In this document: positions 32,570 to 42,851 of the stretch, in pieces
How positions within the stretch are numbered: the stretch's first letter is position 1
Layout of the letters: every line of letters starts with the position of its first letter
Origin: Hyposmocoma kahamanoa
Lineage: Eukaryota > Arthropoda > Insecta > Lepidoptera > Cosmopterigidae
Length of the DNA stretch: 64,000 bases
NCBI RefSeq assembly: GCF_003589595.1
Contig: NW_020654080.1
Span: 1,738,482 to 1,802,481 of the forward strand
Direction: 5' to 3'
The notes under the pieces: generated by a model
Seen by the model: only the letters and a program-made list of their open reading frames with translations
Database searches by the model: none
What the model was told of the DNA's origin: nothing
Translations under genes and position numbers: made by a program

Positions 32570-32900
32570 CACGAGTGAGTCTGAGTAATCTCTGGCGGAC
32601 TTGCGTATTCGGGTATGTGTTTATCTATGTGTGTATCTTAGGCCGCGCGTGTTCTCGAGCCACGGCATTGAAGTTACCGATCCGCGGCGGAACCGAACAG
32701 CGCGACCTCGCGCGGCGTGGCCTATGAAACCACAGGCCACTTCAAGAAACTATAGCGTCACAACCGCTGGTGTGCGCAGTCGTCAAGCCGGAAAAGTGAG
32801 CATTATCGTAAAAGTGTTGCCATGTGCGTGTGGGTTGTCACCGTAAACCGACGCGATCGTGGGTGGTTATTGTACCGATATGTCGAGCTAATTCCGGTGC
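32570..32900 (+). other. CpG-rich island of unknown nature
   Basis: GATCCGCGGCGGAACCGAAC and other CpG-rich words stand out against AT-rich surroundings. AAAAGTGAGC at 32792-32801 resembles a splice donor, so this could be an untranslated first exon, or a retroelement 5' end. No protein domain is seen in the overlapping frames at 32500-32846. Confidence 0.35.
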
Positions 32901-33004
32901 TATTTCCGGGTAAATTTCTGATGTATATTTTTATCTATGTCTTTTTATTATCTTTTTATCCATCCCCAATCTGATCGAGATATGTACAGTGGACCCTAAC
33001 CGAC

Positions 33005-33161
33005 TATTTGGTCAAAGTCAAAGTCAAAGATTATTTATTCCATAGGTAAAATAAATTTACACTTGAAATCGTCACATTTAAGCTACTGCACGTTAACTAC
33101 GCTGACGTCTCTGGGAAGAACGAGCAAGAAACTCTAGGGATTGCTCTTTTCAAATAAACTT
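33005..33161 (-). mobile_element. LINE-c 3' UTR fragment
   Basis: Plus-strand TCAAAGTCAAAGTCAAAGAT (tail) and GAACGAGCAAGAAACTCTAG match the 3' ends at 28905 and 58850. The body is cut by a 10-N gap. Confidence 0.75.
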
Positions 33162-33171
33162 NNNNNNNNNN
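33162..33171. other. Assembly gap, 10 N
   Basis: Ten undetermined bases, probably a placeholder gap. Confidence 1.
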
Positions 33172-33224
33172 AAAACAAAGACCTGCAACAAACAAATAGA
33201 AAAATTCGTAAAGTCCACTAGTTC

Positions 33225-33340
33225 GTTCTGTGACTTATTTGGCATAGCATCTGGCACTGTTTGCTGGAAGACGTTGGTTCGAATCCATCCTGATCGGAGG
33301 ATATATTTATTAGTATTCGATCTTTGCAAAAAAAAAACTA
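33225..33340 (+). repeat. SINE-C copy
   Basis: Head GTGACTTATTTGGCATAGCA and B box GGTTCGAATCC, then GATCGGAGGATATATTTATT and TATTCGATCTTTGC. Confidence 0.78.
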
Positions 33341-34047
33341 GGGGATAATTTCACAAAAATAGTTGGATATCACGGTGGTCAAATATTGTGACGCTCAATA
33401 AACTTAAAAATTACAAACAATTTTGAGTTTTTCAGCAATATGTCCCATCTACCGTATATATACATTTTTATTCTACAAATCCATCTAGCATTTAGCTAGT
33501 CCAGTGCAATAGGAATGAATAGAGTTCGAGTGAACTGGCAAAAACACTTGAACTCGAACTGATCTATTGTAAGGAGCAGTAAAACTGAATACATTTCAGT
33601 TTTTAGTGTTGAAGCTGCAATTTTGTAAGCTTTAGTGTGACATATGGCCTTGTTGTATTGTGAAAGAGAGTTATGTCGTTTTGTTCTTTAAGTGACATAT
33701 TTTTTAGATAGCCCTTTTAGATTTTACAATTTTTTACCCTCTAGGTTTTTTTCATCTTTACGTTAGAATTGCATTTAACTTTATAAATATGGTAATACAC
33801 GACATGTCGCTGTGAGTTCAATGAGTAAATCAATCAAAGAAACGAAAAATAAATACGATATTGTCTCTCGAAATATATATTACGAAATTATGTTGTAATT
33901 GACCTTAGGTATCTGACGTTGGAAATAATGAGTGACTGTATTAAATTTCCTAATACAATTTGTGTAATAAATTATCATATACTAAAACTCTACAAAAACG
34001 AAGTGAAGATGAGATATGTTTCGGCAACGAGCAGTATTTTGTTATTT
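33341..34047. other. Unassigned AT-rich DNA
   Basis: Nothing recognised. Confidence 0.4.
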
Positions 34048-34370
34048 TTAACCGACTTCAAAAAAAGTGATTTCTTTTGTATGTATGTTACACGATTTCT
34101 CCGGCACATTTGTAGACTTTGTTAGATTTTGTTAGATTTTGTTAGATTTTGTTAGATTTTGTTAGATTTTGTTGGAAAAAGAGTACCTTAAGATCTGCCC
34201 CATTTAACTTTGAAAGTATTCCACCTCTATGGGTGGTAAAGTATGGTATGAATCCGGTTCCGCGCACTCTCCGGTAACTCAGGCACTCTTCAATTTCGTT
34301 AAAACTTAACCAAGTTTGGATGGATGTAATTCCACGAAATTGTGAGGTCGCATTTTTAAAAAAAAGTTAT
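34048..34370 (+). repeat. Repeat-H copy carrying a 10-bp tandem array
   Basis: Begins TTTTTAACCGACTTCAAAAA and includes CCACCTCTATGGGTGGTAAA and GATGTAATTCCACGAAATTG. It is interrupted at about 34117-34173 by about 5.5 copies of the decamer GTTAGATTTT. Confidence 0.78.
34117..34173 (+). repeat. Tandem decamer array
   Basis: About five and a half perfect GTTAGATTTT units inside Repeat-H. Other Repeat-H copies lack this, so it expanded locally. Confidence 0.95.
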
Positions 34371-34619
34371 ACTAAACAGTGTCCACATGAAAATAACGAA
34401 ACATTACAGTAACTGGCAACATTTCTAGCTATCAACATAACGAAATAAAATTGGTGGCTAAAGAAATACTGTTACTAGATGTGAAAATGGTGGCTGGTGG
34501 AATACTATCGGAGGCTTACAAAATATTTTTGCTAGATAACAAAAAAACAAAAATCCATTAGCGACAGAGCTTGCCCGCTCAGCTTTGGTAGGTTGGGTCT
34601 AATTGTAACTCAACTGTAT
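34371..34619. other. Unassigned DNA
   Basis: Nothing recognised. Confidence 0.35.
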
Positions 34620-34975
34620 AAATTATTAATACAAAGATCGAACAATTAGAAAAAAATCCGTCGATCCGGCCGGATTTGAACCGACGTCTTCTAGCAAAGC
34701 GTGCCCGATGCTATGCCTACTAAGCAACGAAACGACCCAGCGGACTTCACGAATTTTTCCATGTGCTTGTTTGTCGGATCTTTGTATTTGGTTTTCAATG
34801 ACTTTTAGCCGTAGCGCCATCTATTAGAAATCTATGAAAGTATTTCGTCACCCAGTTAGGTTAGGTTAGGTAGCTGGCTAGATATGTCTCTATTAATTTT
34901 ATTTAAATTTGTATTGAATTGATATTCAATTATTTTTTGTGAAATTACTCCACTAGTTTTTTATAATTATTAATA
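34620..34975 (-). repeat. Composite SINE-C repeat
   Basis: Reverse of the 27230-27575 unit: plus-strand ATCCGGCCGGATTTGAACCG marks the B box, and GCCGTAGCGCCATCTATTAG plus TTGAATTGATATTCAATTAT mark the upstream block. A GTTAGGTTAGGTTAGGT triplet at 34857-34873 interrupts it. Confidence 0.75.
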
Positions 34976-35596
34976 CAAAGATCGATGAAGTTTGAAATGT
35001 CTCGGACATTTAAAATTTCCACCGTTGATGTAAGGGTAATAATTTCGTCTAATAAAAGTAGTAATCTAGTAAAATAGATAATAAGAAAATTTGCCAGTGG
35101 CATTCTTACTTTACTTTGTTTATTTATTATGTTAATTGAAATGTAAATTACTTTTTAGGCTCGTATTTGACTAGATTGTAATGTATTTATAATGGACTTT
35201 ACCAGTGCTTATAAATAAATTAAAAAAGAAAATCATTGTAACCAACAAAAAACAACATACTGTATTTGATCATCATCGGTTACACAACATCATTGGCGTT
35301 CGCGCCCAAGAAAGAGAAATTCGCAAATGTCAAAGCGTTCAAGAGTTAAAAACAAAACACTGTCAAAAATATTAATCGTTGTTAAAAAACCCACACGCGT
35401 ATAAAGTTACATCGCTTCGATTGTAATCGATTCTCAGGTGTGTTATTATTGATAAAAAATGAACTAAAAATATCGATATCGATTGATCTCGAATTGTAGG
35501 CCCTGTCTATTGTTTTATTATTACAGATGTTGACAGGTGGTTTGATAAGACTATTTTAAAGTACAATATTTTAAATATGTCAAGTAAATGGATTTA
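34976..35596. other. Unassigned AT-rich DNA
   Basis: Nothing recognised. Confidence 0.4.
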
Positions 35597-35842
35597 GTTA
35601 CTATAGTCTATTTGTTTAGGTACTTAACTAAATGTAAATAATCTTGATACATCTTTTTATTGAAACACATGCTTTACAAATCAATAGGTATAAAAATAGG
35701 CATGCAATTTCATATGAAGCTAAGTATTTGTATTTTGTATTTGAAGGTAAGGGAAAATCATTTTATAAATGTATATTTCATTAAATAGACATCTCAAGAT
35801 TGTTTACATTTATTTAAGTACCTAAACAGATGGACTATAGTC
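35597..35842. mobile_element. Palindromic MITE with ~75-bp inverted arms
   Basis: Arms 35597-35675 and 35771-35842 are imperfect reverse complements; shared words include TGTTTAGGTACTTAA and CAATCTTGA. The termini read ACTATAGTCTAT and ATGGACTATAGT. Unique spacer is under 100 bp. No clear target duplication could be fixed, because the end itself is palindromic. Confidence 0.72.
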
Positions 35843-36149
35843 ACGAAAAGAACCTCTCTATATTTGTTTTCTCGAGGATGAGCAGCAGCGTTTTATGGTG
35901 TTATATCGCACATGGAACCAAATATTGTCATAAATCATAAATTGTCGAAACGAGAAATGGAAAAAAAGGTTAATTTTAAATAATTAACAACCTCTCAGAA
36001 CTATATTATACTTAATTAAACTAACTGTATAATTACTTTCGTTTACAAAATGGATAATTAAATATTATGTATAAATAGAAATAATCACTAGTTAGTTTTT
36101 TTAATTTTAAAATGGTGTTTTTTAATTTCACAACTTTGAGTTATGACAG
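35843..36149. other. Unassigned AT-rich DNA
   Basis: Nothing recognised. Confidence 0.4.
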
Positions 36150-36520
36150 AATTCGAAACAATTTCGAATATGGAATTTACTTCAAATCGGCCAGTTTAAC
36201 TTGAGCTTTGCTGTAATGGACGAAAATCGCTAAATTACATATTTAATATTAAATTACCGATGAAATGTGATTCCGTTTGTTTTGTAATAAGACATTTAGC
36301 TGTTTTTCCCACACCACCGAATAGAACGTCCTCCCATTGTTAGAGACATTATCTTTGTTACAATAAATACAGAATATTTTCGGAATATACTTCAGCTTTC
36401 AAATTTGTGATTTCAGCGCAAACGAGAGTTGATATTTAAAAGTGAGGCCCATTTGCCTGATGAGCTGACAGGGCTGGATGGCCCTTATATCGTCTCTATT
36501 TCTGGTTATATACTCGATGA
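36150..36520 (+). mobile_element. MITE-G copy 2, left end missing
   Basis: From TTCGAATATGG-like sequence through CCAGTTTAACTTGAGCTTTG, TTTTCCCACACCACCGAATA and GCAAACGAGAGTTGATATTT to the intact right terminus TCTGGTTATATACTCGATGA. Confidence 0.78.
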
Positions 36521-36917
36521 TCGTAGGTTACGTCTATAACACCAAGTCGATGTATTACTTTCTCAAACTCGTATCTTATAAAGAGTGATTGCTCAGCAGG
36601 TGACAAAACTTTCTATTTATTTCAAATTTCTTATCAAGGGTGTTAATTTGCATGTATTACGTACATTAAGAGTAGGTAAAAGCTAGTGCGTAAATATGAT
36701 AGAAATTTGACGTGAAATCAGCCTGCAAAATTTGTATACACAATCCATGTTTTGCATTTCAGTAACTAAAGTAAAATGCAGAAAGCATTAAGTATTGTGA
36801 CTAAAAATGCGTCTATTATTATTAAAAAGTAATAATAATAAAGATAAAAAAGTCGTTACAAACCAAAACCAAAGTAAGAAGGACATAAAAAAATCGTAAG
36901 CTCTTTCCATTTCGTTG
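36521..36917. other. Unassigned AT-rich DNA
   Basis: Nothing recognised. Confidence 0.4.
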
Positions 36918-37030
36918 GTTCGTTTCGTAGCTCAGTTTGGCACGGGTTGCTTAAAGACACTGGTTCGAATCCAGCCGGATCGGAATCGGAAGTTTTGTTA
37001 GTGTTTCATATTTGTATTAATTATTATAAT
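36918..37030 (+). repeat. SINE-C copy
   Basis: GTTCGTTTCGTAGCTCAGTT head, B box GGTTCGAATCC, then AGCCGGATCGGAATCGG and the ATATTTGTATTAATTATTAT tail. Confidence 0.78.
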
Positions 37031-37597
37031 AAACTACAGTATGAAATAAAATTATATCCAAAATGTAAACAAAGATATGCCATTGTCAAAGTATGAGTAC
37101 AGGTGTGCTAAACCTTCTATATTTAACAGAATTGGAAAAGGAGGACGTTCTCATTTTCTACAATTAAAATTATTTATTTAAAAGTACAATAATAAAGAAA
37201 ATCTGTAAACAACTACACACAATAATTTTAAAAAACGCTCTACGGAGACAAAAAAACATTCGAAATTGAGTAACGAAGCGCGAATGACATCTGTGACAGG
37301 ACAAAATGGCGGCCCAAAAAATGTTTTTGATCCCAATTGCATTACCAGTGTCTTAAAATTATTTACTGTCTTAACAATCTTTTATTATAATTATAGCATT
37401 AAACGCAATTAAGTAAAAATGCAAAATGAAAATTATTCTAAGTTATATCGGATTGAAGTTTGAAAAGAATTGTAATTGTTTATCGTTCGTCCGGAATAGA
37501 AAACTCTCATTTGTTTACATTTTGGATATCTAAATAATATGATTCATACTATAATGAAGTAATTTCACAAAAAATAATTGAATATTATCCTTCAAAA
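37031..37597. other. Unassigned AT-rich DNA
   Basis: AATTTCACAAAAAATAATTG near 37560 is also found beside SINE-C copies at 33345 and 34925. Nothing else recognised. Confidence 0.4.
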
Positions 37598-38110
37598 TTA
37601 GTTTCGACAACAACTGCTCAGCGTTTCTTTCAATTCCTAGGCCCTTTCTTATATAATAAATTAAATAATATATCCCCTTTTTGTGAACTCTCCAAATACG
37701 AATGCAAACTAAAATTGACCAGATATCTCTTGCTCCTTAACTACGATGAGACTGAAAATCTACTAAAAGTCGTCAAATAACCTCACACTTCCACACTGAC
37801 AAACACACACGCACACACACAGACACACAATCACTCACACACTCAGACACACACTCACACACGCACTCAGACACACTCACTCACTCCCTCCTCAGCACTT
37901 TGTATATCGACATTACTACTAACATGACTATGCTAGGGGTTGGGTGCCTGGAGACCCATATTTGCATTACATAGCTCTGCTTAGTTTGGGCTCCAGTCTC
38001 CCGCAATACATTACTCTAAGCTTACGTAATAATGTATATTTACTGTAATTGTAACGTTTCTTTGTATTGTGTTGTGGAGATAAATAAAGATATTTATTAT
38101 TATTATTATA
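37598..38110 (+). pseudogene. LINE-f: reverse-transcriptase C-terminus, 3' UTR and (TTA)n tail
   Basis: The frame from 37607 reads 'TTAQRFFQFLGPFLYNKLNN' and ends 'CKLKLTRYLLLLNYDETENL' before a stop at 37779. This is the C-terminal region of a non-LTR element lacking all upstream domains. A CA-rich simple repeat (37799-37885), the UTR words CCTGGAGACCCATATTTGC and GGGCTCCAGTCTCCCGC, and AATAAAGATATTTATTATT complete the 3' end. Confidence 0.75.
37799..37885 (+). repeat. Imperfect CA-rich microsatellite
   Basis: Interrupted CACACA/CACTCA repeats within the LINE-f 3' UTR. Confidence 0.9.
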
Positions 38111-38471
38111 ATTCATTACTTCGCATTACAGTCAGATTATCAAAAATCTATACTCGATGCAATGTGAAACCTCAACGATCACGTACTGATTTCCGTAAAC
38201 CCATTGTTATGTTCCCACAGAGAGAATGCACGTGTGCCGCCAGGGCGACAGTTCCGACACACAAATTTGTCAACCGACCGCTTAACAAATATTTGACGAC
38301 ACATCTTAAATATTGCTTTGAACTACATGCGAGGTATCTTGGGAAAAGGTTTTTAAAATATTTTTACATTAGTATTTATTTATTGAGTTTTTTTTAAACA
38401 GGTACTTAAAAGTAAATCTTTTTAAATATATTTTCGCAAGATTTGTAGCTATCTTACAAAATATTAACATT
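38111..38471. other. Unassigned; open frame without family resemblance
   Basis: The frame 38032-38397 continues through the LINE tail into non-repeat sequence and has no motif I recognise. It is probably chance. Confidence 0.3.
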
Positions 38472-38601
38472 GATAATTAGTAGAAACATTATCAAAAGTT
38501 TATTACCTGGATAATTACAAGAAATATTATTAAATACCTGGATAATTAGTAGAAACATTATCAAAAGTTTGTTACCTGGATAATCGGTAGAAATATTATC
38601 G
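38472..38601 (+). repeat. 38-bp minisatellite, about 3.4 units
   Basis: Units start GATAATTAGTAGAAACATTA and carry AAAAGTTTGTTACCTG. Starts are at 38472, 38510, 38541 and 38579, so one unit has lost 7 bp. Confidence 0.92.
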
Positions 38602-38835
38602 TATAAATAATAAAAATACTCGCTCAATGCCACCGGGCTGTTATTTACCTTATGCTATAAGCATGCTAATCTCAAATCAGAAAATTACATGCACCATGAA
38701 CACTAGGACAAAAACTAACTCTGAAACATGACCCACGGTAGCAGAATTTAGTAATAGCTTAGTTGGTGGTGTGAACCAAAATATGAAAAGATGGTCTGGC
38801 TACGTTAGCTGAGCTAAGTTAGCTTAGCTTCCATA

Positions 38836-38959
38836 AATTACACTGAAACTCACGAGCGAAATAAATCTAGGACACAAATATTTCTCCCGGCCCGGGAATC
38901 GAACTCAGGACCTCTGCATGATAGTCCAGCATGGTAACCGTTCGGTCACGAAGGCAGTT
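38836..38959 (-). repeat. SINE-B, head half
   Basis: Plus-strand CCCGGCCCGGGAATCGAACT and CATGGTAACCGTTCGGTCAC mark the B and A boxes in reverse. The 3' half is missing. Confidence 0.82.
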
Positions 38960-39351
38960 ACTATATAGTCCAAAACTCCGTAAGGAAATACCTGGCACAA
39001 CAGTGGGATGTGTGCAGTATTGGAACAACTATAACCACTCGCATCTGAGAAAAAAAAGAAAAATTTGCTTATACCATCTCCTTTGTCTGACTCACGAAGG
39101 CGCCAGCGCTTGTTTCTTATTTGCTTGTGTAAAAGCCGTGACGCGCCCGCTCCACGCTCCGCTTATGCTTATGGCGTGAACTGATCAACAGAAAGCTTTT
39201 AGCGACGCCTATATTGCCTATCGATTTGGTATTACATTAATGCAGAACACTTGTGATCTCTTATAAAATCCTGCTTGTTACTTAAAATTATCGAAAAATT
39301 ATCGCGTACTTGAAAAACTTAAAAAGTATTTGAAAATAATACTTGCTTATA
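38960..39351. other. Unassigned DNA
   Basis: Nothing recognised. Confidence 0.4.
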
Positions 39352-40593
39352 CGTGAGGCGCACTATAAGTTTCCGGAATGAATAAGAAAAAAATACTATA
39401 AATGGTCAGACTTGAATTTATTGTTTCTCAAAATATTCTCCGTTAGCGTTAATGCACTTTTTTCGTACAAATGAACCAATTTTGAAAACATTCATGCCAC
39501 TCCTCCGTGACAATCTCTGAAACATATTTTTTATACCCTTCGACAGCCTCTTCAGGTGATGAAAATCGTTGACAGCGTAACTGGTTCTTAATTTTTGGAA
39601 ATAAATAAAAGTCACAAGGTGCCAGGTCGGGACTGTACGCGGGATGGCTCATAAGGTCAACGTTGCTCGCCTTCAAAAATTCATTTTTCTGTCTGACCGT
39701 GTGAGAACTGGCATTATCGTGGTGCAAGATGATATGGCGTTTACGGTTAATTTTTACGGAATTTGCCAATAACTTCCGGCAAAAAAATGGTCGTGTATCA
39801 ATCACTATTCACGGTACAACGATTCTTTGAAGCAGATTCTCAAAAAAGAAGCAATCATCCGCTTAGAGGCACTTTGCACGCGCGCCACTTTGGTTGGTTT
39901 CGGCTCATCTCGAAAAACCCATACACTCGATTGCTGCTTTTTTTTGGGCTCGTCACTATAAATCCATGTTTCGTCAGCTGTTACTGAGTCCTACACCAAA
40001 ATTGCCGCCCCTTCGTTGAATCTGGTAAGCATGGCATTGCACCAAGTGACGCGATCCGTTTTTTGAGCCTCAGCAAATTGTGTAGGATCCACCGAGAGCA
40101 CAGCTTTTTCACACCCAAATGTTTGTGTAGTATTGATTGTATTTGACTCATGTCTATGCCTAAAGATGCCCAAATATCATGGTATATCACATGCCTGGCT
40201 GTTTTGGTCATGCGGCGCACAGCATCGATGTTTTTGTTGTTCCCATCAGTGGACGGGCGACCATCACGAAATTCGTCACTGAGATTTACGCGACCGCGTT
40301 TGAATTCTGCAACCGAGCTATAAATAGTCGTCTTGCATGGTGCTTCATCACCAAAAGTAGTTTGAAGCCGAGCGAATCTCCGCTGAGCTGTTAAATTACA
40401 CTTAAAGTCGTCGAAAATTGTTTCTAAAAACAATTTCTAAAATGTCGCCACAATGCAAAAACAAGACAGATGACAGTCAGATGAAACAATCTGTGTTCTA
40501 CAGCCAAAGAGTTCCATTTTTAAATGTTGTAATTACTTTTTAAATATTGTTTATGTAAGTCGCCAGTACCGGAAACTAATAGTGCGCCCTATG
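39352..40593 (-). mobile_element. Mariner-family DNA transposon, near full length
   Basis: About 1.24 kb, the usual mariner size. The ends GAGGCGCACTATAAGTTTCC (39356-39375) and the reversed right end GGGCGCACTATTAGTTTCCG are imperfect inverted repeats. TA dinucleotides lie just outside (39350-39351 and about 40594-40595). The minus-strand transposase gene is inside. 'CGTGAG' versus 'CATAGG' at the tips shows the age of the copy. Confidence 0.9.
39440..40433 (-). pseudogene. Broken mariner transposase (DD34D)
   Basis: The N-terminal DNA-binding part starts at 40433 ('FGDEAPCKTTIYSSVAEFKR', 'DGRPST'). A frameshift near 40090 moves the frame to 'EAQKTDRVTWCNAMLTRFNE'. The first catalytic aspartate is in a DETWIY motif near 39970. 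The second is in HHDNAS (codon 39716-39718), and the third in APCDFYLFP (codon 39611-39613). Exactly 34 residues separate the second and third, which fits mariner. Frameshifts and stops in the 39800-40010 interval make it inactive. Transposases of this family cut and paste the element at TA sites. Confidence 0.9.
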
Positions 40594-40671
40594 TATATTG
40601 AATATCGTAAGTCAATATAAACATCTATAACAAAAACACAGAAGAATTTCGACAGCTCGGAAACTTGACAT
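40594..40671. other. Short unassigned spacer
   Basis: Nothing recognised. Confidence 0.4.
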
Positions 40672-40775
40672 GTGGCTCAGTTGGTAAGAGCAATGCTACG
40701 GTGCAGCACGGTCGTGAGATCACGTCCCAATGGGTCAAATAAATTTTTCCGTGTTCGATCTTCTTGTGTTAATAG
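40672..40775 (+). repeat. SINE-C copy, diverged head
   Basis: A box GTGGCTCAGTTGGTAAGAGC is strong; the B box is changed to GAGATCACGTCCC. The tail CCGTGTTCGATCTTC identifies the family. Confidence 0.7.
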
Positions 40776-40829
40776 TAATTACATACTTATATTTGCTTTT
40801 TACATTTATTTGTATGTGAATTTAGGAAC

Positions 40830-41055
40830 TTAGTGGCAGTAGAGCTCCTTGTGAAAGAGTTCGTCCAGGGTATTACCACCTTACCTATTTCTGCCACCAT
40901 GCAGTAATATGAGCATTGTTGCGTTCCGATTTTGATGGGTGCTGGTGAAATTATAGGCACATGGAACTCACATCTTTACTATTTAAAGCTATAAATGGCA
41001 CTAACCACCAGGTGCACAACTTGTCACACACGTCACTTAGTATTATAAAGAAATA
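40830..41055 (+). repeat. SINE-A copy with internal deletion
   Basis: Good 5' start GTGGCAGTAGAGCTCCTTGT; the hairpin segment is deleted; the end is GTCACTTAGTATTATAAAG. Confidence 0.82.
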
Positions 41056-41069
41056 TGAATGACGGCATG

Positions 41070-41255
41070 GATCGCACTGTACAATGCACTCGTGCGCGGT
41101 ATACTTGAATACTGCTCATTGGTATGGTATCTCATTTACAATAGATATTCATATTGATCACTGATGAGTCTGTTCAGCGTAGATTTCTTGTTATGAGAAT
41201 TTGTGTTTAATTTAGAAACTCTGGCCTATCGTAGAATTAGATGTGACTTGTGGAT
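41070..41255 (+). pseudogene. LINE reverse-transcriptase fragment, frameshifted
   Basis: Conceptual translation gives 'ALYNALVRGILEYCSLVW' and, in another frame, 'ESVQRRFL'. This is the 'LV..ILEYCS.VW...ERVQRRFL' segment that precedes the C-terminus in insect LINEs. A stop and a frameshift separate the two. Confidence 0.65.
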
Positions 41256-41319
41256 ATTGCAACAAATACACACATCGAAAATGTATAGGGATCAAACACT
41301 GAAAATAAAAAATAATTTA

Positions 41320-41419
41320 ATAAAAAATCATGTCGAGTTCTTAGGTTTTCGCGATTGTTACACATAGGAAATGAAACTACTTTACATATAAATAGTTTCA
41401 TTTCCTATAAAAAAAATCA
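41320..41419 (-). mobile_element. Element P copy, collapsed
   Basis: Body 41331-41406 on the minus strand keeps only the ends of the palindrome, AGGAAATGAAACTA and TAGTTTCATTTCCT with a 13-nt loop, and the 3' module CAATCGCGAAAACCTAAGAA. Flanks ATAAAAAATCA and ATAAAAAAAATCA are a near-identical target duplication. Confidence 0.75.
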
Positions 41420-41785
41420 ATCAGCCTATTGCAGTCCACTGTTGGACATAAGCCTCCCCAAGTGAACGCTATAGTGCCCGAACCACTACGCGGGATCTTC
41501 TTCAGATCGTCGGTCCATCTTGCAGGTCCTACTTTACGTTTGCCGAGACGTGGTCACCACTTGAGAACCCGTCTACTCCATCACTCGTCGGTTCTGCGAT
41601 AGATGTGGCCATCCCACTGCCACTTCAGCTTGCTACATTTCTGGACGATGTCCACAACTTTAGACTTATAACTTTGTTCCGGACTTTGTTCCTTAACGAG
41701 ATACTCAGCATAGACCTTTCCATAGCTCGCAGAGCAACGTGCCGTCTGTGAGCCAGTTTGACAGTCATATTCCACGTCTCGGCTC
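41420..41785 (-). pseudogene. RTE-type LINE C-terminal fragment
   Basis: The minus-strand frame 41581-41775 has 'SKVVDIVQKCSKLKWQWDGH', matching the 'V.DI...LKW.WAGH.AR' segment of RTE proteins. Then plus-strand TTTGCCGAGACGTGGTCACC and CACTGTTGGACATAAGCCTC are the reversed end of the coding region. It is 5'-truncated and has several frameshifts. Confidence 0.78.
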
Positions 41786-42007
41786 TGTAAGTCAATAAAA
41801 GAAATAGGCTTTATTTAACATGTAAAATACGTAAATTTTAAACAAAACAAAAAAAAAGTTCAACTTAAAATAGAAAAATAAAAAAGAAGCATGTCAAAAG
41901 GGTCCATGACTCAGCGTCTGTGGACTATGCTAATTACATAGTCGTCGCTGTTGTACTGCAATAGCCCGTCATAAATTGGAACACCACAATTCAAATAATT
42001 ATGTTCT
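41786..42007. other. Unassigned DNA
   Basis: GGCTTTATTTAACATG near 41808 looks like a reversed LINE poly(A)-signal region. Nothing more was identified. Confidence 0.35.
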
Positions 42008-42285
42008 ATACCTATTTCTGCCTCCAAGCAATAATGTCAGCATTACTGTTTTACGGTTTTGAAGGGTATGGGTGCTGGTGAAATTAAAGGCCCATGGGAC
42101 TTGTCAACTTATGTCTCAGGGTGACGGTGCAGGGGACGGCGATGGTGCAGCAACAGTGCCCCTCAGATCTTTTGCGATTTACAGCTCCGAGTGGCACTGC
42201 AACTGTTATGGACAGGCCTGTAGCTTACTATCAGGCGCATGAATTGTTCGTCCCGCCACTTCATGTCATTTAAAAAAAGTTACAT
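42008..42285 (+). repeat. SINE-A copy
   Basis: From CTATTTCTGCCTCCAAGC to CACTTCATGTCATTTAAAAA. It carries an extra block GGGACGGCGATGGTGCA near 42133. Hairpin arms CAGTGCCCCTCAGA and TCCGAGTGGCACTG are clear. Confidence 0.85.
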
Positions 42286-42851
42286 GTTAAAAAAATCTAA
42301 ATTTAAATAACTGTAGGCACTTAGTGAATAATATTAGATATAAGCAACAATTAGACAAAGAAAGTAATCAATTTGAATATTAAATATGTAATTTAAATAG
42401 CATAATACCAAATATACAAACAAGCTACGTCGTAAAGCCAGCGTCCCGAGATTTCTCTGAATGAGGTTTTTTAATTATTTTTTTAACATCGATGAATTTT
42501 TTTTGATAATTTATAATTTAAATTTGTAAATGATCCAGAATAAAATTAATTTTGTGTAAAAAAAAAAAACTTTAAAAAACACGATTTTCCGTAATCTGCA
42601 AAAACGTGCTTGTTCCCTAGACAATTGACGTGTGTATGAGATGCGAATAGTGGACTTGGCTTCAGAAATTTGAGTAAAATTTGCTTAAGGGTACCTACCA
42701 ACTCGTTCTGTCCATCGACTTCAGTGTACAGTATTGCCGACTAGTGCATGTCTGTATGTCTGTGGTCGTCGACAAACTGTACAGGAATGAACTTAATAAA
42801 ATAGGGCAAGAACCCTAGCGTCCTCAGGTATGTGCCTATCACCCTAAGTGC
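42286..42851. other. Unassigned AT-rich DNA
   Basis: Nothing recognised. Confidence 0.4.

Noticed and set aside
34857..34873. GTTAGGTTAGGTTAGGT as insect telomere repeat
   Set aside because: Only three TTAGG units inside a SINE-C composite; too short and isolated to be telomeric.
38032..38397. 121-codon open frame
   Set aside because: Begins in the LINE-f 3' UTR and crosses its (TTA)n tail; the rest has no known motif.
38472..38601. CRISPR-like array
   Set aside because: Units are contiguous without unique spacers, and the genome is eukaryotic.
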